Origin: Gammaproteobacteria bacterium
Lineage (GTDB): Bacteria; Pseudomonadota; Gammaproteobacteria; Pseudomonadales; Azotimanducaceae
NCBI GenBank assembly: GCA_003247835.1
Contig: QJYB01000030.1
Span: 1 to 34,962 of the forward strand
Direction of reading: 5' to 3'
DNA: 34,962 nucleotides
Positions 1 to 7,300 of the stretch are shown piece by piece (position 1 is the first letter of the stretch; every line of letters begins with the position of its first letter). The translations under genes and the position numbers were made by a program. Below the pieces are notes generated by a model, which was given only the letters and a program-made list of their open reading frames with translations, ran no database searches and was not told the origin of the DNA.

Positions 1-372
1 GCCGGAGAGGTAGGTCTGCAGCGTTTCGATGTAACGCTCGAACGGGCCGAGTCGGGTGGGTGCGCTGCCGAGGTGGGCGAGCGCGGAGTCGCCGCGGCCG
101 ATCCCCAGACAGGCTCGGCCGCCGGAAATCTTGTGCACGCTGGCGATGGCGGCGGCGGTCACCGCCGGATGGCGGGTCGCGTTGTTGGTGACCCCGGTGC
201 CGAGACCGAGCGTCGATGTGACCGTAGCTGCCATGGCCAGCGCCACATAGGAATCTCCGGAGAGGTTCTGCGAATCCACCACCAGCAGGCCGTGCCAGCC
301 CGCATCCTCCGCCTGACGGGCATAGTCGGCGGTACCGCGTGGCGATGCCACACCCAGTGTCCAGAGCTTCAT
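1..372 (-). CDS. LLM-class flavin/F420-dependent oxidoreductase, N-terminal part (truncated by window)
   Basis: The first 124 codons of a bacterial luciferase-like monooxygenase are visible; the rest lies beyond the left edge. The protein starts MKLWTLGVASPRGTADYARQ and continues with AEDAGWHGLLVVDSQNL, the first beta-alpha units of the LLM TIM barrel. TLGLGTGVTNNATRHP and GRACLGIGRGDSALAHLG follow, the usual cofactor-proximal loops. Family members use reduced FMN or F420 in oxidation or monooxygenation reactions; which cofactor cannot be told here. The ATG is preceded by a GGGGGAG ribosome binding site. It diverges from the crotonase pair starting at 454, so the two may share the 81-bp control region. 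Family call is strong; substrate is unknown. Confidence 0.88.
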   Translation of the reverse strand, partial: MKLWTLGVASPRGTADYARQAEDAGWHGLLVVDSQNLSGDSYVALAMAATVTSTLGLGTGVTNNATRHPAVTAAAIASVHKISGGRACLGIGRGDSALAHLGSAPTRLGPFERYIETLQTYLSG

Positions 373-426
373 GATCTCCCCCTGTTCCGTCGCCGCTGCG
401 ATCGGCCTATCCTCTCACCGACGGAC

Positions 427-440
427 TATAACCGGTTTTA
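427..440. promoter_or_regulatory. Palindrome TATAACCGGTTTTA in divergent promoter region
   Basis: A 14-bp near-perfect inverted repeat centred on AACCGGTT, with one mismatched pair, lies between the divergent LLM oxidoreductase and crotonase genes. It ends 13 bp before the ATG at 454, just upstream of the AAGGGGGAG ribosome binding site. Its size and place suit a TetR- or GntR-like repressor site, and TATAAC could serve as a -10 element. No good -35 was found, and no regulator gene is adjacent, so the role is inferred. Confidence 0.3.
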
Positions 441-453
441 AAAAGGGGGAGCC

Positions 454-1248
454 ATGACTTACGAAACCATCCTCGTCGAAGAGAAAGACGGCATCGCGGA
501 AATCACACTCAACCGTCCGGAGCGCCTGAATGCGTGGACCTACAGGATGGGTTCCGAGCTGTCCCAGGCTGTCGCCGCCGCCAATGCCAGCGACGACGTC
601 ATTGCCATGGTGATCACCGGCGCCGGCCGCGGCTTCTGTGCAGGGGCGGATATCGGCGACGTGTTCAAGGCTCAGGCGGAAGGGGAGAACGTCCGCGGCG
701 ACAGCAACCCCCGGGACTGGGTATCGGAGGTGCGTGCTGCCAAGCCCATGGTGGCGGCCATCAACGGTGCGGCCATCGGCGTGGGGCTCACCCAGGTGCT
801 GCCGATGGACTACCTGATCGCCAGCGAAGACGCGAAGCTGTCGGTCCGCTTCGTGAAGATGGGTCTGGTACCGGAGCTCGCGAGCTCGCACTTCCTGACG
901 CTGAGAATGGGCTTCGGCCATGCCAGTGAGCTGATGCTGTCCGGCAGAACGCTGTCCGGTGCCGAGGCGGCGGCCATTGGTCTGGTCGACCGTGTCACCA
1001 CCGCAGCCGATCTCCTGCCCACTGCCCATGCCGTGGCCCGCGGTATGGGGGAGAATCCCCAGGCGTCGCTGAAAGCGATCAAGGACCTGATCACGAAAAA
1101 CGCCAGCGAGGGAGACCTGTCGGCCGTGCAGCAGCGCGAGATGGCGGCGCTGTCGGTTGCCTACAAGTCCCCCGAGCACAAGGAGGCCATCGCAGCGTTC
1201 CTGGAAAAGCGTGAGCCCGACTTCAAGTCGGCGCGACGGGGAGGCTGA
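454..1248 (+). CDS. Enoyl-CoA hydratase/isomerase family protein (crotonase fold)
   Basis: A 264-residue crotonase-fold protein, near the usual 260. The oxyanion-hole segments are GRGFCAGADIGDV (59-70) and NGAAIGVG (104-111). Aligned to rat mitochondrial enoyl-CoA hydratase, the two catalytic glutamates are replaced by Thr113 and Phe133. Glu141 in MGLVPELASS instead sits where PaaG and ECI2-type isomerases carry their catalytic acid. An enoyl-CoA isomerase or a related activity is therefore more likely than classical hydration. It has a strong AAGGGGGAG ribosome binding site and is followed after 3 nt by a second crotonase gene, so the two are almost certainly co-transcribed. Acts in the cytoplasm on acyl-CoA thioesters; substrate unknown. 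Confidence 0.9.
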   Translation: MTYETILVEEKDGIAEITLNRPERLNAWTYRMGSELSQAVAAANASDDVIAMVITGAGRGFCAGADIGDVFKAQAEGENVRGDSNPRDWVSEVRAAKPMVAAINGAAIGVGLTQVLPMDYLIASEDAKLSVRFVKMGLVPELASSHFLTLRMGFGHASELMLSGRTLSGAEAAAIGLVDRVTTAADLLPTAHAVARGMGENPQASLKAIKDLITKNASEGDLSAVQQREMAALSVAYKSPEHKEAIAAFLEKREPDFKSARRGG

Positions 1249-1251
1249 CCG

Positions 1252-2037
1252 ATGTCTTTCACTGAGCTCAGTTACGAAGTTTCCGACCACGTCGGCGTGA
1301 TCACCCTGCGCCGGCCGGAGGCGATGAACTCGCTGACCTACACGCTGTACATGGAGCTCGAGGACGCGGTGCGTCACTCCGACGCCCGGGTGCTGATCAT
1401 CACCGGCGAGGGCCGGGCCTTCTGCGCCGGGGACGACGTCAAGCAGATCCTCGGCGGCACGTCGGGACCGCCGCCCGAGACCATCGAGCGGGGCAGAAAA
1501 ACAGGCGGGCTCACGCCCGCCGCGGACGCACTGCTCTACTCCGACATTCCCATCATCGCGGCCGTGAACGGCCCGGCCGTGGGCTGGGGCATGGAGCTCG
1601 CCATCATGGCCGACATGCGTATCGCGAGCTCAGCGGCGAAGTTCGGCGAACTGTTCGTGGTGCGCGGACTCTGCTGCGACGCGCCCGGCCTCGGCCGGCT
1701 CGCCCAGCTGGTTGGACGGTCGACGGCGGCAGAGCTGCTCTTCACGGGCGAGGTGATCGATGCCGAGCGGGCGCTCGCGCTGGGTCTCGTCTCCCAGGTG
1801 GTGGCACCCGATGCGCTGATGGACAGCGCCATGGTGCTGGCCCGGAAGATCGCCGCCAACCCGCCGCTGGCCGTCAAAGCCATCAAGGCGGGTCTGCGCC
1901 GCACGCTGGATCCGGACTGGCGGGACGTGGGTCGCTGGGCCATCGAGCAGATCCAGGCGCTCAGGCAGACGGAGGATTCGAAGGAGAGCGTGCGCGCGTT
2001 CCTGGAGAAGCGGGAGCCCCGGTTCAGCGGCCGCTGA
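1252..2037 (+). CDS. Enoyl-CoA hydratase/isomerase family protein (crotonase fold), second of pair
   Basis: A 261-residue crotonase-fold protein starting 3 nt after the preceding paralogue. The acyl-CoA binding loop GRAFCAGDDV is at 55-63 and the second oxyanion segment NGPAVGWGMELA at 106-117. By alignment to rat hydratase, Glu115 (GMELA) matches Glu144, while the Glu164 position is Phe135. Asp143 in LCCDAPGLGRL lies near the PaaG-type catalytic acid. The active-site set thus differs from that of its neighbour, suggesting successive steps or a heteromer rather than redundancy. The C-terminal FLEKREPRF motif is typical of the family. Cytoplasmic, acting on acyl-CoA; the exact reaction is not predictable. 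Confidence 0.9.
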   Translation: MSFTELSYEVSDHVGVITLRRPEAMNSLTYTLYMELEDAVRHSDARVLIITGEGRAFCAGDDVKQILGGTSGPPPETIERGRKTGGLTPAADALLYSDIPIIAAVNGPAVGWGMELAIMADMRIASSAAKFGELFVVRGLCCDAPGLGRLAQLVGRSTAAELLFTGEVIDAERALALGLVSQVVAPDALMDSAMVLARKIAANPPLAVKAIKAGLRRTLDPDWRDVGRWAIEQIQALRQTEDSKESVRAFLEKREPRFSGR

Positions 2038-2118
2038 AGTCGAGCGCACCCTGAGACCTGGATCTCGAACGACGGGCCGGGCACCTGGCCGGATCGGGTT
2101 TGGTGATAAACTTCGGCC

Positions 2119-3570
2119 GTGAGAACGAGCAGTACTCGACGCTTCCTTTTTCCTGGACTGCTACTGCTGGCCCTCGGTGCCTGCGGTGGTGGTGGCGGTG
2201 GAGGCAGCACCAGACCCGTGGCAGCGGTGCCGCCCGCATCCACGTTCCCCGCGCCCCATTCCCAGTGCAGCCTGGACGTGGCCCGTCGCGACGTGCTCGA
2301 CATCTTCGAGAACTTCTACTACTTCAACTCCGAGCCCACCCAGGTCGCCAAGTACGCGGACGTGCGCTCACGGCTGAGCACCTTTGCCAGCGTCGATGCT
2401 CTGCTGGACGAGCTGCGCTACCAGCCGGGTTTCTATGACCGGGGGTTCACGTATTACGCCACGGTGGAGGAGGTGGACCAGTACTACACCGCCGGTGAGT
2501 ACTTCGGCTTCGGCTTCAGCGTCGGCATCGACGATGATGGCGCCTGGCGGCTGATCGACGTCTTCGGCGGCTCACCGGCGGACAGCGCGGGCCTCACGCG
2601 TGGTGACACGATCCTCGCGGTGAACGGTACCCTGACGTCGATGCTCGATCTGAACAGCGAGTCCACCTTCGGGCCTTCTGAACCGGGCGTGGTGCGCACG
2701 CTGCGGATCCTGCACCTCAACGGTGTGGAACAGGAGGTCACCCTGACCAAGGCGACGGTCGGTCTGGACCCGGTGCCGCCGGCCCGCGTGCGTGTGTTCG
2801 ACGTAGCGGGACGTATGGTCGGCTACGTGTTCTTCCGGACGTTCATCGAGGACGCCGAGCCGCTGCTCCGTCAGGCCATGGTGAGCCTGGTCGATCAGGC
2901 GGTGGCACTGGGCGGCACCGGCATCGACGATCTCGTGCTGGACCTGCGTTACAACGGCGGCGGTGCGGTGCGCACCGCCGAGGTGCTGGGCTCGCTGATG
3001 ACGGCGCTCGATGGTGACGTTTTTTTCTCCTATGAGTACAACGACTGGGTGACCACGAATTACGGCGATCCCAACGACGACGTGCGCCGCTTCCAGTTCG
3101 AGGCGGATGCGCTGCCCGGTCTGCAGAACGTCTACTACCTGACGGATGCGGGCACCGCCTCGGCGAGCGAGCTCACCATCAGCGGTGTCTCACCCTACAT
3201 GACCCGGTCCGTGCTGGTCGGCGCACAGACCGGCGGCAAGCCCGTCGGACAGTGGGGACTCGAGTACTGCAACCGGTCCATGGTGCTGTTCATCGTCACC
3301 TTCCGCACGGTGAACAGCATGGACGAGGGGGACTACTACACCGGCATGCCGGTGGACTGCGCCGCGTCGGACGACTGGGATCACCCGCTCGGCGATCCGT
3401 CCGAGGCACGGCTCGGTGCGGCGCTCGACCACGTCGAATCCAACGGTGCGATCTGCACGGCCCCGGTCATGCGTGCTGCGGCGCAGAGCCTGAACGGTGC
3501 ACCCGTGCTCGCCGCGCCTTCGGCCATCGCCGGACCGAGCCTCGCGGCGAAGCTCATCCGTGCTTTCTGA
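2119..3570 (+). CDS. S41 family (C-terminal processing-like) peptidase, lipoprotein with PDZ domain
   Basis: A 483-residue predicted lipoprotein starting with GTG. The signal peptide ends in a lipobox (LALGAC, Cys22), followed by a seven-glycine linker. A PDZ-like domain spans about 125-215 (FGFSVGIDDD, GSPADSAGLTRGDTILAVNG). The S41 core follows: DLRYNGGGAVRTAEVLG (275-291) and the catalytic segment GTASASE with Ser348 as nucleophile. Lys374 in TGGKPVG lies 26 residues on, matching the Ser/Lys dyad spacing of D1- and tail-specific proteases. Cys384, Cys414 and others may form disulfides. It is probably a membrane-tethered periplasmic protease for protein turnover. The VOC gene follows after 9 nt. 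Family assignment is firm; substrate unknown. Confidence 0.9.
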   Translation: MRTSSTRRFLFPGLLLLALGACGGGGGGGSTRPVAAVPPASTFPAPHSQCSLDVARRDVLDIFENFYYFNSEPTQVAKYADVRSRLSTFASVDALLDELRYQPGFYDRGFTYYATVEEVDQYYTAGEYFGFGFSVGIDDDGAWRLIDVFGGSPADSAGLTRGDTILAVNGTLTSMLDLNSESTFGPSEPGVVRTLRILHLNGVEQEVTLTKATVGLDPVPPARVRVFDVAGRMVGYVFFRTFIEDAEPLLRQAMVSLVDQAVALGGTGIDDLVLDLRYNGGGAVRTAEVLGSLMTALDGDVFFSYEYNDWVTTNYGDPNDDVRRFQFEADALPGLQNVYYLTDAGTASASELTISGVSPYMTRSVLVGAQTGGKPVGQWGLEYCNRSMVLFIVTFRTVNSMDEGDYYTGMPVDCAASDDWDHPLGDPSEARLGAALDHVESNGAICTAPVMRAAAQSLNGAPVLAAPSAIAGPSLAAKLIRAF

Positions 3571-3579
3571 GTCGGATCG

Positions 3580-4008
3580 GTGAAGAAACGAACGGGCGAG
3601 CCCTGGATACCGGCCGCCGCATACGGCCACCTGTTACCGCAGCTCACCGTCAACCTGATCGTGCGTGACGTGCCGCGCGCGCTGCGTTTCTACGAGGACG
3701 TGCTGGATGCGCAGGTGCACTACGCCGATCCGGACTTCGCCGCGGTGCGGATTCTCGCCGTGGAGATGATGCTGCACGCCGATCACACCTACGAGTCGAA
3801 TCCCTGGTCAGCGGATCTCGACAGCTCGGCGCCGAGGGGCCTGGGCGCCGAGCTGCGTCTGTTCGGCATGGATCCGGACGTGGTTGCCCGTAAGGCGCGC
3901 GCCTGCGGTGCGCTGTTCAAGGACGTGACGGCGCGGGGTCACGGCTGGCGGGAGGTGCTGGTCCGGGATCCGGACGGCTACGTCTGGGCGGTCGGGGTGC
4001 CCGCGTAG
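3580..4008 (+). CDS. VOC-fold (glyoxalase/bleomycin-resistance-like) protein
   Basis: A 142-residue single-domain VOC protein starting with GTG, 9 nt after the S41 peptidase. The first beta-alpha-beta unit is LTVNLIVRDVPRALRFYEDV and the closing unit WREVLVRDPDGYVWAV, the two paired modules of the glyoxalase fold. A metal-binding His may be present in MLHADHTYES, and Glu in WREV. The family includes lyases, dioxygenases and binding proteins, so the reaction cannot be named. Its stop codon is separated by only 1 nt from the stop of the convergent lipoprotein gene. Ribosome binding site is weak, which suggests coupling to the upstream gene. Confidence 0.82.
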   Translation: MKKRTGEPWIPAAAYGHLLPQLTVNLIVRDVPRALRFYEDVLDAQVHYADPDFAAVRILAVEMMLHADHTYESNPWSADLDSSAPRGLGAELRLFGMDPDVVARKARACGALFKDVTARGHGWREVLVRDPDGYVWAVGVPA

Positions 4009-4009
4009 A

Positions 4010-4369
4010 CTAGCCGGGCGCTGACACGCGCGTGAGGCCGAGCAGTCGAGCCCGACGCGACGGCTCCGTCAGGCATTCGAAGTGCACTTCCCGTCGCCTG
4101 CCGCCCTCGATGAGCCAGCCGGACAGCTGATAGAGCCGCCACTCGCCATCGCGGATCAGTCCCGACTGGTACGCGGGCTGGAGGTTGAGCCGGTTGGGCG
4201 GATAAGCGCCATAGAGGGCGGCTGTGCAGACGACGTAGCCTTTTTCCCGAGGGCCCGCGATTGGCTGGCTGGAGGCGGTAAACACGGCGGGTCTGGGTTC
4301 CGTGAGCTTGCAGCCCACCAGCAGCGTGACCAGCATCAGCAATCCTGCATGTCGGCATGTCACGATCAA
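4010..4369 (-). CDS. Small lipoprotein of unknown function
   Basis: A 119-residue protein with signal peptide MIVTCRHAGLLMLVTLLVGC and a clear lipobox (LLVGC, Cys20). The mature part has two or three further cysteines (CTAAL, FECLTE). The sequence GEWRLYQLSGWLIEGGRRREVHFECL looks like a beta-rich fold. No Asp at +2 (Lys follows the Cys), so outer-membrane anchoring is expected by the Lol rule. No family was recognised. It is a lone minus-strand gene, convergent with the VOC gene and divergent from the serine hydrolase. A putative ribosome binding site, GGAGG in GGGAGGAGCGTTG, precedes the ATG. Confidence 0.72.
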   Translation of the reverse strand: MIVTCRHAGLLMLVTLLVGCKLTEPRPAVFTASSQPIAGPREKGYVVCTAALYGAYPPNRLNLQPAYQSGLIRDGEWRLYQLSGWLIEGGRRREVHFECLTEPSRRARLLGLTRVSAPG

Positions 4370-4388
4370 CGCTCCTCCCTGCCTGTGC

Positions 4389-4433
4389 GGAAACCCTAGT
4401 CCGGCAAGGGTATGGGCGTCCTTGGGAAACCCT
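4389..4433. repeat. 9-bp direct repeat GGAAACCCT, two copies 36 bp apart
   Basis: GGAAACCCT occurs at 4389-4397 and 4425-4433 in the 249-bp divergent region between the small lipoprotein (ATG at 4369) and the serine hydrolase (ATG at 4619). The position, 20-64 bp upstream of the lipoprotein start, fits tandem binding sites for an activator or repressor. Chance cannot be excluded for a 9-mer. The remainder of this intergenic region holds a small ATCGC-TT-GCGAT hairpin at 4562-4573 and the GAGGAGA ribosome binding site of the serine hydrolase; no convincing promoter was recognised. Confidence 0.25.
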
Positions 4434-4618
4434 GACGGTTGGCTGATTGTTCGCTGAAGGTTTCCTGCGATCGGCGGACAATTCGGAACGGGAATCTTCG
4501 TCGATCCCTGGGGGGCGCACCGTCAACCGGTGCCGATCCGGAATCGTGCTGGCCGTCCGCAATCGCTTGCGATAGCCTGTCGCGCTTCTGTTTTTTGCCC
4601 ATAGGACCGAGGAGAACC

Positions 4619-5986
4619 ATGACGATGCTGTACCGTGCGCTGACGTTGTCGCTGTCGGCGGCCTTCCTGCTGATCACCACTCAGGCCTGGGCGCGGGATC
4701 TGGCGCCGTCGAGACCGGCTCGGGTGGGTCTGGATCCCGAGCGTCTGATCCGCATCTCGGAGAACATGGAGCAGGCAGTGACGGACGGCACCATGGTGGG
4801 GGCTGTCGCCATGATCGCGCGGGGAGACAAGGTGGTCTATGAAGACACCTGGGGCATGCGCGACCGGGAAGCCGGCGATCCCATGACGCTGGATACGATC
4901 TTCCGCATCTACTCCATGTCGAAGCCCATCACCGGCGTGGCACTGATGATCCTCTACGAGGAAGGCAAGTTCTTCCTGAACGACCCGGTGGCCAAGTACA
5001 TCCCGGAGCTCGCCAACCTCGAGGTTGCGCTGTCCACGGCCGACGGTGGCGAGACGCGTATCGTCTCCGATGGCACCCGCAGTGCAACCATCGGCGAGGG
5101 GGACGCCGACCTCACCGGCAAGACGCGCAAGCCGCGCCGGCAACCGACGATCAGAGACCTCATGACCCACACCGCGGGCTTCACCTACGGGGTGTTCGGC
5201 AACACCGAGGTGGACCGGATGTACCGGGCGCAGGGCATCCTCTTCGATCAGCCCAACCTCCAGGAATTCGTGGCGAAGCTGGGTCAGATTCCCCTGCAGT
5301 ACGAGCCGGGTACCCGCTGGCACTACAGCGTCGCCGTGGACGTACAGGGTCGCCTGGTGGAGGTGCTCTCGGGCATGCAGTTCGGGGAGTTCCTCCAGAC
5401 CCGGCTGTTCGGGCCGCTCGGCATGGTGGACACCAGCTTCGTGGTGCCGAAGGACAAGGAGGCCCGGCTGGCCCAGCTCTACAGCCCTGAAGGTACGGGT
5501 GAAGGATCGAACGCGTTTCTCAAGCCGACGACGTCCAACAAGCTGGTGGTCGCGAGTGCCACTGCCAGCCGGAACTTCCACGAAGGTGCGACCTTCCAGA
5601 GCGGTGGCGGCGGTCTGGTCTCCACCGCCAGCGACTACCTGCGTTTCTGCCAGATGCTGCTGAACGGCGGTGAGCTGGATGGCGTTCGCATCCTGTCGCC
5701 GAAGACCGTGGCGCTGATGACCACCAACAATCTGGGTGACGTGCCCATGGGATTCGGTCGCAGGGGCGTAGGCTTCGGACTCGATTTCGCGGTGGTCGAA
5801 GACCCGGGGGAGGTGGGTGAAATCGGCTCCGCTGGTGAGTACAACTGGGGCGGGGCTGCGGGTACGCGCTTCTGGGTGGATCCTCAGGAGGCGCTCATCG
5901 GCGTGTTCATGGTGCAGAGTCTGCCGCACCGCACCCGCCTCGCGGACGAGTTCAAGGTGCTGACCTATCAGGCGCTGGTGCAGTAA
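4619..5986 (+). CDS. Exported beta-lactamase-fold serine hydrolase (EstB/class C-like)
   Basis: A 455-residue protein from the ATG at 4619, chosen because GAGGAGA lies just upstream and because it gives a clean signal peptide ending TTQAWA. Longer in-frame starts have no such support. The SxxK nucleophile motif is SMSK (Ser99-Lys102), followed by PITGVALM. HTAGFTYG (184-191) and HYSVAVDVQG (235-244, Tyr236 as the YxN-type tyrosine) are typical of the serine hydrolase/esterase branch. The third motif is WGGAAGT (410-416) in place of KTG or HTG. Such proteins are esterases, transesterases or D-aminopeptidases; a true beta-lactamase role is unlikely. Probably periplasmic. The AroQ-PheC fusion follows after 7 nt. 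Confidence 0.9.
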   Translation: MTMLYRALTLSLSAAFLLITTQAWARDLAPSRPARVGLDPERLIRISENMEQAVTDGTMVGAVAMIARGDKVVYEDTWGMRDREAGDPMTLDTIFRIYSMSKPITGVALMILYEEGKFFLNDPVAKYIPELANLEVALSTADGGETRIVSDGTRSATIGEGDADLTGKTRKPRRQPTIRDLMTHTAGFTYGVFGNTEVDRMYRAQGILFDQPNLQEFVAKLGQIPLQYEPGTRWHYSVAVDVQGRLVEVLSGMQFGEFLQTRLFGPLGMVDTSFVVPKDKEARLAQLYSPEGTGEGSNAFLKPTTSNKLVVASATASRNFHEGATFQSGGGGLVSTASDYLRFCQMLLNGGELDGVRILSPKTVALMTTNNLGDVPMGFGRRGVGFGLDFAVVEDPGEVGEIGSAGEYNWGGAAGTRFWVDPQEALIGVFMVQSLPHRTRLADEFKVLTYQALVQ

Positions 5987-5988
5987 CC

Positions 5989-6060
5989 GGCGCTTGCGCC
6001 CATCTCGCTCACTGCGAGTCTACGCGCTACGCGTGGCGCGCGTGCTGTATGCAGCGCGCC
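5989..6060. repeat. Cluster of four consecutive short hairpins
   Basis: Immediately after the serine hydrolase stop are four perfect or near-perfect inverted repeats: GGCGC-TT-GCGCC (5989-6000), CTCGC-TCACT-GCGAG (6004-6018), ACGCG-CTA-CGCGT (6022-6034), and GGCGCGC/GCGCGCC around a 12-nt loop (6035-6060). This density is unusual for coding DNA. There is no T-tract, so it is not a classical terminator. It may be a REP-like element, an mRNA stabiliser or a translation-control structure, since the putative TTG start of the next gene lies in the first loop. Confidence 0.5.
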
Positions 6061-7268
6061 TGCTGCGGGCAGCGGCATTCGGCCTGGCGCTCATCCTCTC
6101 GAATCCCGGTCAGGCAGCCACCGGTGATGCGCTCTACGACCTGATCGGCGAACGCCTGTCACTGATGCGGGACGTTGCGGCCTACAAATGGTTCAACGAT
6201 CTGCCGGTCGAGGACCCCGAACGCGAACGCACTGTGATCGATGCGGCTGCGGCGGATGCGTTGCGCCATCAGCTCCGTCCGGAACCTGCCGCGCGATTCT
6301 TCGCGGTGCAGATCGAAGCGGCCAAGGACATTCAGCGTTACTGGCTGACACGCTGGAAGTCCGATGACGGGCCGCAGTCGGAGCCCGACCTGAGCGGCGT
6401 GCTGCGACCCCGGCTGCTCGCGCTGGGCAACGACATCCTGGCAGCGGCAGCGCGCCAGGACACGATTCGTGACGAGGATGCGTTCCGGCATGCCGTTGCC
6501 GTGGAAGGCCTCGGCGAGGCGCGGATCTCGGAGCTCTTCGGCGCACTCAACGCGCTGGCGCGCTACGCCAGCCGACTGGATCAGATCCTGGAGACGGGCG
6601 TGCTCAGAGTCGGCACGACGGGGGACTACGCACCGTTTACCTTCACCACGGACGGAAGCGAATACGTCGGTGCGGACATCGATCTGGCCCGGGATGTGGC
6701 GAAAGCGCTCGGCGTCGGTATCGAGTTCGTAGCGACGAGCTGGCCTGCACTCATGGACGACCTCGCCGCGGGTCGCTACGACATCGCCATGAGCGGCGTG
6801 TCGAGAACCGTGGAGCGGGCGAGGGTGGGTTTCCTGTCAGTTCCCTACTACGTGGGTGGCAAGCTGCCCATTGCCCGTTGCGAGGACAAACGGCGGTTCG
6901 GCTCGCTGGAGGCCATCGACCAGCCGGACGTGCGTGTGCTTGTCAATCCCGGTGGCACCAACGAAGCGTTCGTGGATGGAAATCTCCATCGGGCTGAAAA
7001 GGTGCTGCATCCTGACAACCGGACCATCTTCCAGGCCCTCGCCGACGGTGAGGGTGACGTCATGATCACGGACAGCATCGAGGTGCTGCTGCAGACCCGG
7101 AAAACGCCCGGACTCTGCGGCACCATGGGCAGGACGCTGACCTATCAGGAGAAGGCTTACCTCATGCCGCGGGACGTAGCGCTGAAATCCTTCGTCGACA
7201 CCTGGCTGTCGCTGCGGCTCGCGGACGGTACCGTGGACAGGGTTCTGGAGTCGAACCTGGCCCGCTGA
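5994..7268 (+). CDS. Exported bifunctional chorismate mutase (AroQ gamma)-cyclohexadienyl dehydratase (PheC-like) fusion
   Basis: Up to 424 residues (TTG start at 5994; GTG at 6042 is an equally good start, neither with a clear ribosome binding site). A signal peptide ends near NPGQA. Residues about 43-190 match periplasmic AroQ chorismate mutase: IGERLSLMRDVAAYKWFND with Arg54 and Lys65, and FFAVQIEAAKDIQ around Gln106. Residues about 195-424 match the PheC periplasmic-binding-protein fold: TGVLRVGTTGDYAPFTF, GADIDLARDVAKALGV, YDIAMSGVSRTVERA, VNPGGTNEAF and GEGDVMITDSIE. The fused enzyme should convert chorismate to prephenate and then to phenylpyruvate (or arogenate to phenylalanine) in the periplasm. 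The hairpin cluster at 5989-6060 covers the start region. Confidence 0.88.
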   Translation: MRPSRSLRVYALRVARVLYAARLLRAAAFGLALILSNPGQAATGDALYDLIGERLSLMRDVAAYKWFNDLPVEDPERERTVIDAAAADALRHQLRPEPAARFFAVQIEAAKDIQRYWLTRWKSDDGPQSEPDLSGVLRPRLLALGNDILAAAARQDTIRDEDAFRHAVAVEGLGEARISELFGALNALARYASRLDQILETGVLRVGTTGDYAPFTFTTDGSEYVGADIDLARDVAKALGVGIEFVATSWPALMDDLAAGRYDIAMSGVSRTVERARVGFLSVPYYVGGKLPIARCEDKRRFGSLEAIDQPDVRVLVNPGGTNEAFVDGNLHRAEKVLHPDNRTIFQALADGEGDVMITDSIEVLLQTRKTPGLCGTMGRTLTYQEKAYLMPRDVALKSFVDTWLSLRLADGTVDRVLESNLAR

Positions 7269-7300
7269 TCACGTGCCGCATACCGACTACCGTTCGTGTG

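Noticed and set aside
415..1377. A 320-codon minus-strand frame opposite the first crotonase gene
   Set aside because: It has no family motifs and is Arg/His/Gly-rich, as expected for the antisense of GC-rich coding DNA. The plus strand carries a clear crotonase.
4523..5929. A 468-codon minus-strand frame opposite the serine hydrolase
   Set aside because: Antisense shadow: low-complexity His/Arg/Gln-rich sequence; the plus strand has SxxK and other catalytic motifs.
4619..5986. Antibiotic-resistance beta-lactamase
   Set aside because: The SxxK fold is shared, but HYSVAVD and WGGAAGT motifs and overall length match the esterase/serine hydrolase branch rather than class C beta-lactamases.
5989..6060. 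CRISPR array or rho-independent terminator
   Set aside because: The stems differ from each other, there are no regular spacers, and no T-run follows.
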